In this document: piece by piece, positions 1-7,022 of the stretch
Layout: every line of letters starts with the position of its first letter
Position numbering within the stretch: position 1 is the stretch's first letter
NCBI GenBank assembly: GCA_013314865.1
Contig: JABUEV010000020.1
Span: 1 to 13,214 of the forward strand
DNA length: 13,214 bases
Direction of reading: 5' to 3'
Origin: Bacteroidales bacterium
GTDB taxonomy: Bacteria; Bacteroidota; Bacteroidia; Bacteroidales; VadinHA17
Program-made: the position numbers and the translations under genes
The notes under the pieces: generated by a model
Seen by the model: the letters and a program-made list of their open reading frames with translations, nothing else
Databases searched by the model: none
Told to the model about the DNA's origin: nothing

Positions 1-2
1 AT

Positions 3-1514
3 CCTTACTCCATCTGCAGGGATATTCTCGACAATATAGGAGGCGAAAAATTCCGGTCAATCGAGAAGCGGCATATAACCGACCACCGGAATATGTTTGA
101 AAGGGTAAGTCTTTCACTGGGTGCAGATACGCTCAAGAAAATACCTGTAGATGAGCGTCTTGAGAGAGTCAGAAAAGGAGGAGAGGATAACGGACTGGCA
201 GCACTCTATTTCGCTTATGGACGCTACCTGCTGATGGGATCATCAAGACCGCCGGCAGTATTACCGGCCAATCTCCAGGGAATTTGGAACAAAGACTATA
301 ACGCACCGTGGAACTCTGATTTTCATACCAATATCAACCTCCAGATGAACTACTGGCCTGCTGAAGTTTGCGACCTGTCTGAAACTGCTGAAGTGCTCGC
401 AAATTTTGTCAGCAAGCTTACCGTCCCGGGAAGCGTAACTGCAAGAGAGATGTACGGGACGGACGGATGGACAATGCACCATCTTACTGATCCGTTCGGA
501 AGGACAGGATTGGCCGACGGATTGTGGGGACTGACTCCTACCAATGGTCCATGGATGACTTTCCCTCTTTTTGAACATTACCTGTTCACGCTCGACACCG
601 GCTACCTGAGAAAAGTGGCTTATCCGGTTCTGAAAGGTTCCGTGCAGTTTCTGCTGGGATTTCTCGTGGAATCTCCTGAAGGATACCTTGTTACAAACCC
701 GTCCACTTCACCTGAAAACAGATATATTGACCCCAAAACCGGCAAGACAGCCTGGCTTACATATTCCGCAACAATTGATGTGCAGACTGTAAATGCCGTT
801 TTTGACTATTTCAGGAAGGCCGCAGGGATACTAAAAAAAGATGAAAATCTTGTTAAACTGGTAATTGAAGCTCAACGCCGTCTGCCGCCAGTAAGAATTT
901 CATCGAATGGTACTATTCAGGAATGGATTTCAGACTTTGAAGAACCTGAACCGGGACACAGGCATATTTCACATCTGCTTGGCCTGTACCCGCTTGCACA
1001 AATTACGCCGGACAATCCCGATCTCTATGATGCTGCACGCAAAACAATCGAAAGGAGACTCTCATTCGGGGGAGGTCATACCGGATGGAGCAGAGCCTGG
1101 ATTATAAACTTTTATGCAAGACTGAATGACGGTAACAAGGCTTATGAGCACCTAATGCTGCTTTTCCGGAGATCTACTCTTAAAAACCTGTTTGATACAC
1201 ATCCTCCTTTTCAGATTGACGGCAATTTCGGCGGTACTGCCGGTATAGCTGAAATGCTTATGCAGAGCCATAGGGAAATGATTGAACTGCTTCCTGCCCT
1301 TCCTGATGCATGGAAAGCAGGAAAAGTAAAAGGACTTATTGCAAGAGGCGGATTTAAAGTCGACTTTGCATGGGACAACGGTAAGCTTACTGAAGTTAAG
1401 GTCTTTTCATCAAAAGGCGGTACCTGCAGGGTAAAATACGGACAAAGAATTGTTGAAAAAGAAACACAGCCAGGAAGAGTTTATATCTTAAAAGAACTTT
1501 ATTCGGAAAGATGA
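3..1514 (+). CDS. GH95 family alpha-L-fucosidase (or alpha-L-galactosidase), C-terminal part
   Basis: The frame is open to the left edge, so the true start lies outside the window. The ATG at 93 is internal: the codons before it already read as family sequence leading into HRNMFERV. Numbering from that Met, GH95 hallmarks are present in order: the HTNINLQMNYW segment with H78, N80 and N82, TSPEN with E208, RHISHLLGLYP at 290-300, HTGWSRAW near 329-336, and QIDGNFG with D376. In characterised GH95 enzymes the Glu is the general acid, and the Asp with the two Asn form the unusual base system. The family removes terminal alpha-1,2-L-fucose or L-galactose from glycans, normally in the periplasm or at the cell surface. 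About 500 residues are visible, against a usual 750-800, so only the N-terminal domain is missing. All catalytic positions are intact. The esterase gene follows on the same strand after a repeat tract, suggesting shared substrate use. The family call is firm; the exact sugar is inferred. Confidence 0.93.
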   Translation, partial: PYSICRDILDNIGGEKFRSIEKRHITDHRNMFERVSLSLGADTLKKIPVDERLERVRKGGEDNGLAALYFAYGRYLLMGSSRPPAVLPANLQGIWNKDYNAPWNSDFHTNINLQMNYWPAEVCDLSETAEVLANFVSKLTVPGSVTAREMYGTDGWTMHHLTDPFGRTGLADGLWGLTPTNGPWMTFPLFEHYLFTLDTGYLRKVAYPVLKGSVQFLLGFLVESPEGYLVTNPSTSPENRYIDPKTGKTAWLTYSATIDVQTVNAVFDYFRKAAGILKKDENLVKLVIEAQRRLPPVRISSNGTIQEWISDFEEPEPGHRHISHLLGLYPLAQITPDNPDLYDAARKTIERRLSFGGGHTGWSRAWIINFYARLNDGNKAYEHLMLLFRRSTLKNLFDTHPPFQIDGNFGGTAGIAEMLMQSHREMIELLPALPDAWKAGKVKGLIARGGFKVDFAWDNGKLTEVKVFSSKGGTCRVKYGQRIVEKETQPGRVYILKELYSER

Positions 1515-1543
1515 TGTTCTATTTATAGCAGAGAAGTTAATAC

Positions 1544-1610
1544 GGTAGGCAGTAGGCAGTAGGCGGCAGGTAAATGGCAGTAGGCAGTAGGCAGTAGGTA
1601 GTAGGTAGTA
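1544..1610. repeat. Tandem repeat block A, 7-nt unit GGCAGTA
   Basis: This purine- and G-rich tract lies 30 bp after the GH95 stop codon. It is built from a 7-nt unit GGCAGTA with variants GGTAGTA and GGCGGCA, interrupted once near 1571-1575 (TAAAT). There are eight to nine recognisable copies, and eleven GG dinucleotides on the plus strand. It adjoins two further arrays of different unit. It has no spacers and no protein-coding reading. The function is unknown; replication slippage is a plausible origin. Confidence 0.9.
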
Positions 1611-1613
1611 ACA

Positions 1614-1717
1614 GACCAGTAGACCAGTAGACTAAGAGACTGAGAGACGAAGTGACTGAGAGACTGAGAGACTGAGAGACTGAGAGACTGAGGGACTTAG
1701 AGACGAAGCGACTTGAA
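1614..1717. repeat. Tandem repeat block B, 13 in-register 8-nt units beginning GAC
   Basis: Thirteen consecutive 8-nt units all begin with GAC. Two are GACCAGTA, then one is GACTAAGA, and most of the middle is GACTGAGA. Variants such as GACGAAGT, GACTGAGG, GACTTAGA, GACGAAGC and GACTTGAA lie mainly towards the edges. The register is never broken over 104 bp, although the last five bases of the unit drift. The most uniform run is 1654-1685, four identical copies. No function is known to me. It differs from block A in period and unit but shares its purine-rich strand. Confidence 0.9.
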
Positions 1718-1718
1718 C

Positions 1719-1753
1719 ACGAAACCCGAAACGCGAAACGCTAAACGATAAAC
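1719..1753. repeat. Tandem repeat block C, five 7-nt units ending AAAC
   Basis: Five 7-nt units follow block B with a one-base gap: ACGAAAC, CCGAAAC, GCGAAAC, GCTAAAC and GATAAAC. All end in AAAC. The array stops five bases before the ATG of the esterase gene, so it would form the immediate 5' leader of that mRNA. No Shine-Dalgarno sequence is visible; the A-rich repeat may serve as the translation-initiation region, which is an inference from the A-rich leaders usual in Bacteroidota. Confidence 0.82.
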
Positions 1754-1758
1754 CACCC

Positions 1759-3027
1759 ATGACAAAAAAATTACATATTCTGATTTCTATTGTTCTGATT
1801 TTTCATTTTACTCTGAAGAATAATTCCTGTGCCCAGACGGGAAGACCATGGAGAGCTCCGGAGAAAGTTGTGGATAAGCTTTCAAAAAGCCAGCCGGAGT
1901 TTAATTACTACGAAGACAAAGTACCGTCTTACAAGTTGCCTGATCCTCTTGTAAGGCCGGACGGTCGCAGGATTGAAAAACCGGAAGAATGGTACAGTAA
2001 CCGCAGGAATGAAATTCTTGAATTATTCCGTGAAAATGTCTACGGCAGAGTACCTGCGACGCCGTACGAGATGAGTTTTGACGTCAGAAGAACTGACCCG
2101 AAAGCAATGGAGGGCAATGCAACATTTAAACAGGTACATATTAATATAAAATCTGATAATAAAACTCTTGTGATAAGGCTTTACATTTTTATTCCCAACA
2201 AAGCGCCAAAACCTGTGCCATTGTTCCTGCTGATCAATAACAGGGACTCCGCAGTTGCTGATCCGTCAAGGAATATTAAAAATGAATTCTGGCCGGCTGA
2301 AGAGATTGTTGCACGTGGATACGGAACAGCAGTCTTCAGCAATGCCGATATTGACCCTGATAACTTTGATAACTTTCAAAATGGAATTCATGGGATGCTT
2401 GATCGTGGAGAAAGACTCGGCGATTCGTGGGGAACAATTTCTGCATGGGCATGGGGGGCAAGCAGATGTCTCGATTATTTTCAGACTGACAGGGATGTAA
2501 ACAGCAGTAAAGTTGCTGTCGTCGGCCACTCAAGAGGAGGAAAAACTGCGTTGTGGGCAGGCGCTGAAGATACCCGGTTTGCAATGGTGGTCGCCAATGA
2601 ATCAGGTTGCGGAGGAGCTGCACTTGCACGCAGACGTTACGGAGAAACTGTGGCCAGAATTAACAGTGCATTCCCTCACTGGTTTTGCAGTAATTATAAG
2701 AAATTTGCAAATAACGAGGATGCAATGCCGGTAGATATGCACATGCTGATTTCACTGACGGCTCCCAGGGCTGTATATATCACTTCAGCCGATGAAGATC
2801 TCTGGGCTGATCCCCGTGGCTCATACCTTTCACTTTATCACTCTGTTCCGGTTTTCAGACTTCTTGGTGTTGGCGCAGAACTGCCTTTTGAGATGCCGCC
2901 GCTCAATGAACCGGTCATAAGTGGAAAACTGGCTTACCATGTAAGAGACGGTGTTCACAACCTGCTACTTAAAGACTGGAACTGGTTTATGGACTTTGCC
3001 GACCAGGTCCTGAAACTGAAAGATTAA
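1759..3027 (+). CDS. Secreted CE15-type glucuronoyl esterase
   Basis: This 422-aa alpha/beta hydrolase matches bacterial family CE15, whose members cleave the ester between 4-O-methyl-glucuronic acid on xylan and lignin alcohols. Residues 1-25 are a signal peptide: a hydrophobic stretch 6-18 ends in NSCA before QT, so export to the periplasm or beyond is likely. The nucleophile elbow is GHSRGGK with S258 and the family's oxyanion Arg as R259. NESGCGGAA follows, with E281 exactly 23 residues after the Ser, the spacing I recall for the acid of some bacterial CE15 enzymes. The segment 393-407 (YHVRDGVHNLLLKDW) holds the likely catalytic His, H400 or H394. Aspartates in the 345-351 loop are alternative acids. 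Length fits the family. The start is preceded by repeats rather than a recognisable promoter, so transcription from upstream of GH95 is possible. Automated pipelines may label such proteins acetylxylan esterase; the substrate is not provable here. Confidence 0.88.
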   Translation: MTKKLHILISIVLIFHFTLKNNSCAQTGRPWRAPEKVVDKLSKSQPEFNYYEDKVPSYKLPDPLVRPDGRRIEKPEEWYSNRRNEILELFRENVYGRVPATPYEMSFDVRRTDPKAMEGNATFKQVHINIKSDNKTLVIRLYIFIPNKAPKPVPLFLLINNRDSAVADPSRNIKNEFWPAEEIVARGYGTAVFSNADIDPDNFDNFQNGIHGMLDRGERLGDSWGTISAWAWGASRCLDYFQTDRDVNSSKVAVVGHSRGGKTALWAGAEDTRFAMVVANESGCGGAALARRRYGETVARINSAFPHWFCSNYKKFANNEDAMPVDMHMLISLTAPRAVYITSADEDLWADPRGSYLSLYHSVPVFRLLGVGAELPFEMPPLNEPVISGKLAYHVRDGVHNLLLKDWNWFMDFADQVLKLKD

Positions 3028-3049
3028 TTACTGAACCTCAGGATGGATC

Positions 3050-3520
3050 TTAAACTTCTTCCCTGATATATTCTACGGGAATTTTATTGTCTTCTGCAAA
3101 TGAAATTATTTCTTGTTTGACAGCATCTATGCTATCAGTATAGGTTGTCCCAAAACGTAATATCAACCTTCCTTTTTCTTTGACAAAAACCACGCTTAAT
3201 TCGTATATCTCAATTTTTCGTGTTTCCATAGCCTTTATTACTTCGGCAGGAAGAACTGAATTTCTTTTGAGTCTTATTCTGTCAGAATGGAATTCAATGA
3301 ATTTTTCTCCTTTACCAAGTCCGGAAATTATCTGATAGTATCCAAATGCCAGCAGAAATAGAATTGTAACAATAAGGGACCATACGGAGCTGACATTCTT
3401 AAAATTAAAGACAATCCAGATCAATGCGACAATTATGCAGATAATGCCAAACAGAAGCTGAAAAACCCGTGTCAGTTTATTGGATTTATGGACCTCAATG
3501 GAATAATATTTCTTCTCCAT
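3050..3520 (-). CDS. Small membrane protein, two helices, unknown function
   Basis: I do not recognise this 156-aa protein. It starts with a basic cytosolic N-terminus, has two hydrophobic helices at about 18-39 and 45-66 joined by a short loop, and then a soluble C-terminal domain of about 85 residues. That domain has alternating strand-like segments (FIEFHSDRIRLK, IEIYELSVVFV, GRLILRFG) followed by a helix, a pattern reminiscent of small bacterial PH-like domains; that resemblance is only inferred. Inner-membrane location with the domain in the cytosol is likely. The gene converges on the esterase gene with 22 nt between stop codons and lies 134 nt downstream of the large propeller gene. 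It is probably a separate unit unrelated to glycan uptake. Confidence 0.8.
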   Translation of the reverse strand: MEKKYYSIEVHKSNKLTRVFQLLFGIICIIVALIWIVFNFKNVSSVWSLIVTILFLLAFGYYQIISGLGKGEKFIEFHSDRIRLKRNSVLPAEVIKAMETRKIEIYELSVVFVKEKGRLILRFGTTYTDSIDAVKQEIISFAEDNKIPVEYIREEV

Positions 3521-3530
3521 GTCTTTTTTG

Positions 3531-3538
3531 CAAATTTA
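3531..3538 (-). promoter_or_regulatory. Possible Bacteroidota -7 promoter element
   Basis: Read on the minus strand this is TAAATTTG, a perfect fit to the Bacteroidota -7 consensus TAnnTTTG. It ends about 10 nt before the ATG of the small membrane protein, so the transcript would be nearly leaderless. I see no TTTG-type -33 element at the normal distance upstream, and an 8-mer with four fixed Ts can occur by chance in such AT-rich DNA. Confidence 0.25.
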
Positions 3539-3622
3539 CCTGTTTTGACATTATTCACGAATTATCATCAGCCAATTAAACCTCAAGCTGAAAAACAGGA
3601 AGTAATAAACTGAATTAAAATG

Positions 3623-3647
3623 CGATGAATAAGATGTCTGATCATCG
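3623..3647 (-). terminator. Weak stem-loop after the second propeller gene
   Basis: Arms CGATGA (3623-3628) and TCATCG (3642-3647) form a 6-bp stem around a 13-nt loop. On the minus strand it is followed by CATTTTAATT. It lies just past the stop codon of the 1120-aa gene and could end the SusCD-propeller transcript, but the stem is short and the U-run is interrupted. Confidence 0.25.
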
Positions 3648-3654
3648 GAATTAT

Positions 3655-6600
3655 TCACCTGCCGGGTGTTTTGAAAATCTGAAGTTCTTCATTGTTGCGG
3701 GCAACAATTACCAGGTTCCCTTTTGAAGTTTTCATTTCAATAATATCTCTGACCTCTCCGTCAAGATGAAATCCTGTTATTTTCGGCGGTATGTATTTAA
3801 ATTCTCCCTTTCCGTTGCCCTCCAGGAATGCACCATAGCTTGCATCGTAGCGTCCAACCTCAGGTTTGACCTTGTACAGGTTGCCGCCAAGAAGCATATC
3901 GGTTTTTCCATCTCCGTTATAATCACCAGGACAGACAGCATATACCGGAGAAAACTGAACCTCTACAGGCAATTCTCCCCGTTTAAATTTTCCGGTTCCG
4001 TCATTAAGAAAGAGTGATGTTTCAAGCTGACAAGCTTCAAGGTATATTGATTTTTTCAACTGTTCATCTGAAAAAACATCCGTAATTTGTTGATCCTTAT
4101 ACATTTCATATTTTGGATACTTTCTTTTAAGGGAGGGTATCTGCATGGTGAGATCGTGTTTTAAAGCAAGAGGGTAGGATTTGTCCCCGTCATAAACACT
4201 GATTATCTGCTCAACTGCTCCATTCAGGTCGAAGTCATTTACATACATTGTGACAGGCTTATCGGTGGATGCTTTAAATCGGGAATTCAAACCGTGGTTC
4301 CCGGCTATAAAATCTATGTCCCCGTCATTGTCAAAATCTCCGGAGGCCAGACAGTTCCACCATCCTTCTGTATCTGAAGCCATTGCGTCTTTTTTCTCTT
4401 CAAAAGAGCCATTTTTGTTTATAAAAATCCTTACAGGCATCCAGTCGCCGGCCAGGATAATATCTTCATCTCCATCCCCGTCAACATCCTCCCACAGCAT
4501 ATCCCTTACCATGCCTGTGTTTTTTAATTCAGGGGCAATACGGGATGTAACATCAGAAAAATTCCCTTTGCCGTCGTTTTCAAGTAAATATGACCCCGGA
4601 GGAACACCGTAAAGGAAAGGAATAAGACGAATACCGACAAACAGTTCTATTGTTCCGTCATTATCAAAATCAGATGCTCTGACACAGGAAGCGCTTTCAA
4701 ATTTTCCTGCAGGAAGGATTTGAGGCGATTTAGTGAATCTGCCCTGGCCGTCATTCAGGTACAACCTGTCAGCCAAAGCTGAAGCACTGGCAGGGAATTC
4801 ATTTCCCCCACTTGCAACATAAAAGTCAATGTCACCATCATTGTCTGCATCAAACATTTCACAATCCGTTTCCTCCGAGATCCGGTCCTCTTCAAAAAGT
4901 GATTTTTCAACCTGAAGAAATGCCCCGCTCTTCTGCTGCAGAAACAAAGCGCCAGGTTCTCCCTTGGCACCACATATATATATATCTTCCAGGCCGTCAT
5001 TGTTAACATCACCTTTTCCCATGCGGGGACCTTCAGTCGAAAGCATGTGATAAATCAGTGATTCGCGCTCAAAATCATTGAAATCCAGCTCCTTGTGAGT
5101 GAAATTGACAGGTTTTTCAGTGGAAATATCTTTGAATAAATAGTCTTGTACAATTGGATCTGACTTTTTAATTGAGATTTTTTCTGCGTCTTTCTGATAA
5201 AGAGTTATAACCTGATCAGCCTTAACATCTTTGAGTACAGTTACCCGGTCGTCCGGCCATGTAATAATCAGTGAATCCACTGAACTCAAAACACCAAGAC
5301 CCAGGTTGGGACGCGGATCGCTGGTAGACAGATACCCTCTCATAGGCATTTGTTCAAGATAGATGACATTTCCATTGTGTCTTACAGTGATTTTTGCGCC
5401 AATTGCAGCTGTATTTCCCGGTTCTCCCTTAAGAATTACTTTAAGAAAATGATTGTCAGGCTTTTTGTTAGTGGTTTTGTTCTGATAGATGAAAAGAGGC
5501 ATATTGACATTGTTGATAACCAGATCAAGATCGCCGTCATTATCAAGGTCGCCATATGCAGAACCGTTTGAAAAACTTGGTTCATCAAGTCCCCATGAAT
5601 CTGAAACATTGCTGAAGACATAGTTCCCCATATTTTTGAAAGCGTAATTCGGGATCTTAACAGAAGGAATGGCATCAATGAGAGTTTTGTAGTCAACCTT
5701 GTCTCCCGAAACAATAGACATAACCATATCACGGTTTGAGAAATACTGAATATAATCCTGATCAGTAAGGTCCTTGTATATGCCATTTGCCACAAAAAGG
5801 TCTTTTAACCCGTCGTTATCGAGATCCATTATCAAGGCACCCCATGACCAGTCAGTTGCATTTACACCTGCCAACCGTCCAATCTCACTGAAAGTGCCGT
5901 CAGTGTTGTTTAACTGAAGCATGTTGCGGGTAAACTGGTGATAGTAATTGTTTTTTACATTTGACCAGTAGCTGTCCCAGTTATCAAATGTGGTCTTGGT
6001 TTTAAGACGGTCGTTATGTTCAGGAACCATGTCAGTGGCAAAGATATCAGGATAGTGATCGTTGTTAATGTCGGCCATATCAGCACCCATTGAAGCCGCG
6101 GAAATAGATTTCATCATATTTGTCAGAGATTCCCTGAAAGTGCCGTCATGATTGTTAAGATAGAGATAGTCTCTCTCAAAAAAATCGTTTGATACATAAA
6201 TGTCCACCCATCCGTCCTGATCAACATCTCCCACAGTGACACCCAGTCCAAACCCGATAACGCTTCCATAAATGCCTGCCTCATGACTTACATCAGTAAA
6301 TCTGTTATTGTCGTTTCTAAATAATTTGTCTCCGCCAATCGAATCCCTGTCAAACCTCAGGTTTTCCTTAAGGTTAAAGCTCCCGATTGCTCTTGAAGAG
6401 TTATTCAACAGATACATATCAATATCACCATCTTTGTCGTAGTCAAAGAAGACTGCGTGAGTGGAAAATCCAGAATCATCAATGCCATATTCATGAGACC
6501 TTTCAGTGAAAGTAAGGTCTCCATTATTGATATATAATTCATTCTTGCGGTCATCTCCTTCCAGGTTGCCGGAGTTACAGACGTAGATATCAAGCCATCC

Positions 6601-7017
6601 GTCGCCGTTCACATCGGCAATGCTTACGCCGGTTGACCACTGACCTTTTCCTTCAATGCCGGCACTTCCTGAAATGTCTTCGAACCGGAAATCTCCCTTG
6701 TTAAGGTAAAGAACATTGCTCCCCATGTTCGAAGTCAAAAAAATGTCTATAAGTCCGTCATTATTTATATCTCCGAGACCGACACCCCCGCCGTTATAAA
6801 AATTCCTGTATGTATAAATATTGAATTTAGTTTTGATCTGTTTGTCATAATCCAGGTAATTTACAAATGAGGCATTGGTTTGAGAAGCAGGCATCATCTC
6901 AAATAAACGCTCTTCTGATTCTTTGTTTGATTTTTTCGCGCAGGCACAAAAGAATAATAAAAACAAAAAGGTCAAAGAGCCTGTCAATGTTTTGTTTAAA
7001 TATCCGGTTTTACTCAT
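3655..7017 (-). CDS. FG-GAP/VCBS double-propeller protein with central ASPIC/UnbV domain (copy 2)
   Basis: This 1120-aa exported protein has a hydrophobic signal segment at about 12-25 ending in FCAC, so lipidation at C26 is likely. Two sets of calcium-loop FG-GAP repeats (pattern DxDxDGxxD) lie either side of an ASPIC/UnbV domain. The first set starts at D83, D135, D192, D264, D316, D398 and D490. ASPIC/UnbV spans about 521-607 (LGLG, then ITWPDDRV). The second set starts at D670, D723, D783, D844, D894 and D1032, with a degenerate loop at D928. This suggests two seven-bladed propellers. Conserved family stretches include DFER...MLSTEGP (648-664) and QFSPVYA...GGNLY (1021-1048). The protein class often accompanies SusC/SusD pairs in Bacteroidota and has no proven biochemical role; binding a ligand or partner is inferred. 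The start lies 5 nt after the stop of the small lipoprotein gene, implying co-translation. It is a full-length paralogue of the 1109-aa protein upstream. Confidence 0.92.
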   Translation of the reverse strand: MSKTGYLNKTLTGSLTFLFLLFFCACAKKSNKESEERLFEMMPASQTNASFVNYLDYDKQIKTKFNIYTYRNFYNGGGVGLGDINNDGLIDIFLTSNMGSNVLYLNKGDFRFEDISGSAGIEGKGQWSTGVSIADVNGDGWLDIYVCNSGNLEGDDRKNELYINNGDLTFTERSHEYGIDDSGFSTHAVFFDYDKDGDIDMYLLNNSSRAIGSFNLKENLRFDRDSIGGDKLFRNDNNRFTDVSHEAGIYGSVIGFGLGVTVGDVDQDGWVDIYVSNDFFERDYLYLNNHDGTFRESLTNMMKSISAASMGADMADINNDHYPDIFATDMVPEHNDRLKTKTTFDNWDSYWSNVKNNYYHQFTRNMLQLNNTDGTFSEIGRLAGVNATDWSWGALIMDLDNDGLKDLFVANGIYKDLTDQDYIQYFSNRDMVMSIVSGDKVDYKTLIDAIPSVKIPNYAFKNMGNYVFSNVSDSWGLDEPSFSNGSAYGDLDNDGDLDLVINNVNMPLFIYQNKTTNKKPDNHFLKVILKGEPGNTAAIGAKITVRHNGNVIYLEQMPMRGYLSTSDPRPNLGLGVLSSVDSLIITWPDDRVTVLKDVKADQVITLYQKDAEKISIKKSDPIVQDYLFKDISTEKPVNFTHKELDFNDFERESLIYHMLSTEGPRMGKGDVNNDGLEDIYICGAKGEPGALFLQQKSGAFLQVEKSLFEEDRISEETDCEMFDADNDGDIDFYVASGGNEFPASASALADRLYLNDGQGRFTKSPQILPAGKFESASCVRASDFDNDGTIELFVGIRLIPFLYGVPPGSYLLENDGKGNFSDVTSRIAPELKNTGMVRDMLWEDVDGDGDEDIILAGDWMPVRIFINKNGSFEEKKDAMASDTEGWWNCLASGDFDNDGDIDFIAGNHGLNSRFKASTDKPVTMYVNDFDLNGAVEQIISVYDGDKSYPLALKHDLTMQIPSLKRKYPKYEMYKDQQITDVFSDEQLKKSIYLEACQLETSLFLNDGTGKFKRGELPVEVQFSPVYAVCPGDYNGDGKTDMLLGGNLYKVKPEVGRYDASYGAFLEGNGKGEFKYIPPKITGFHLDGEVRDIIEMKTSKGNLVIVARNNEELQIFKTPGR

Positions 7018-7022
7018 TCTGT

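Noticed and set aside
93..95. ATG at 93 as the GH95 start codon
   Set aside because: The frame stays open to the window edge and the preceding codons give family-like sequence; a 473-aa GH95 protein would lack the whole N-terminal domain.
261..578. Minus-strand reading frame inside the GH95 gene
   Set aside because: It is antisense to a strongly conserved enzyme and shows no domain or signal of its own.
1544..1753. CRISPR array
   Set aside because: Units are 7-8 nt and contiguous, with no unique spacers and no cas genes nearby.
2255..2734. Several overlapping small frames inside the esterase gene on both strands
   Set aside because: They lie across the catalytic core of the esterase in other frames and have no recognisable protein features.
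3539..3599. Inverted repeat CCTGTTTT / AAAACAGG as a terminator
   Set aside because: The arms are 8 bp with a 45-nt loop and no adjoining U-run, so a functional hairpin is unlikely.
4250..4612. Plus-strand Ser/Pro-rich frame within the propeller gene
   Set aside because: Its Ser-Pro-Ser repeats are the reverse reading of the repeated Asp-Asn-Asp-Gly codons of the calcium loops.
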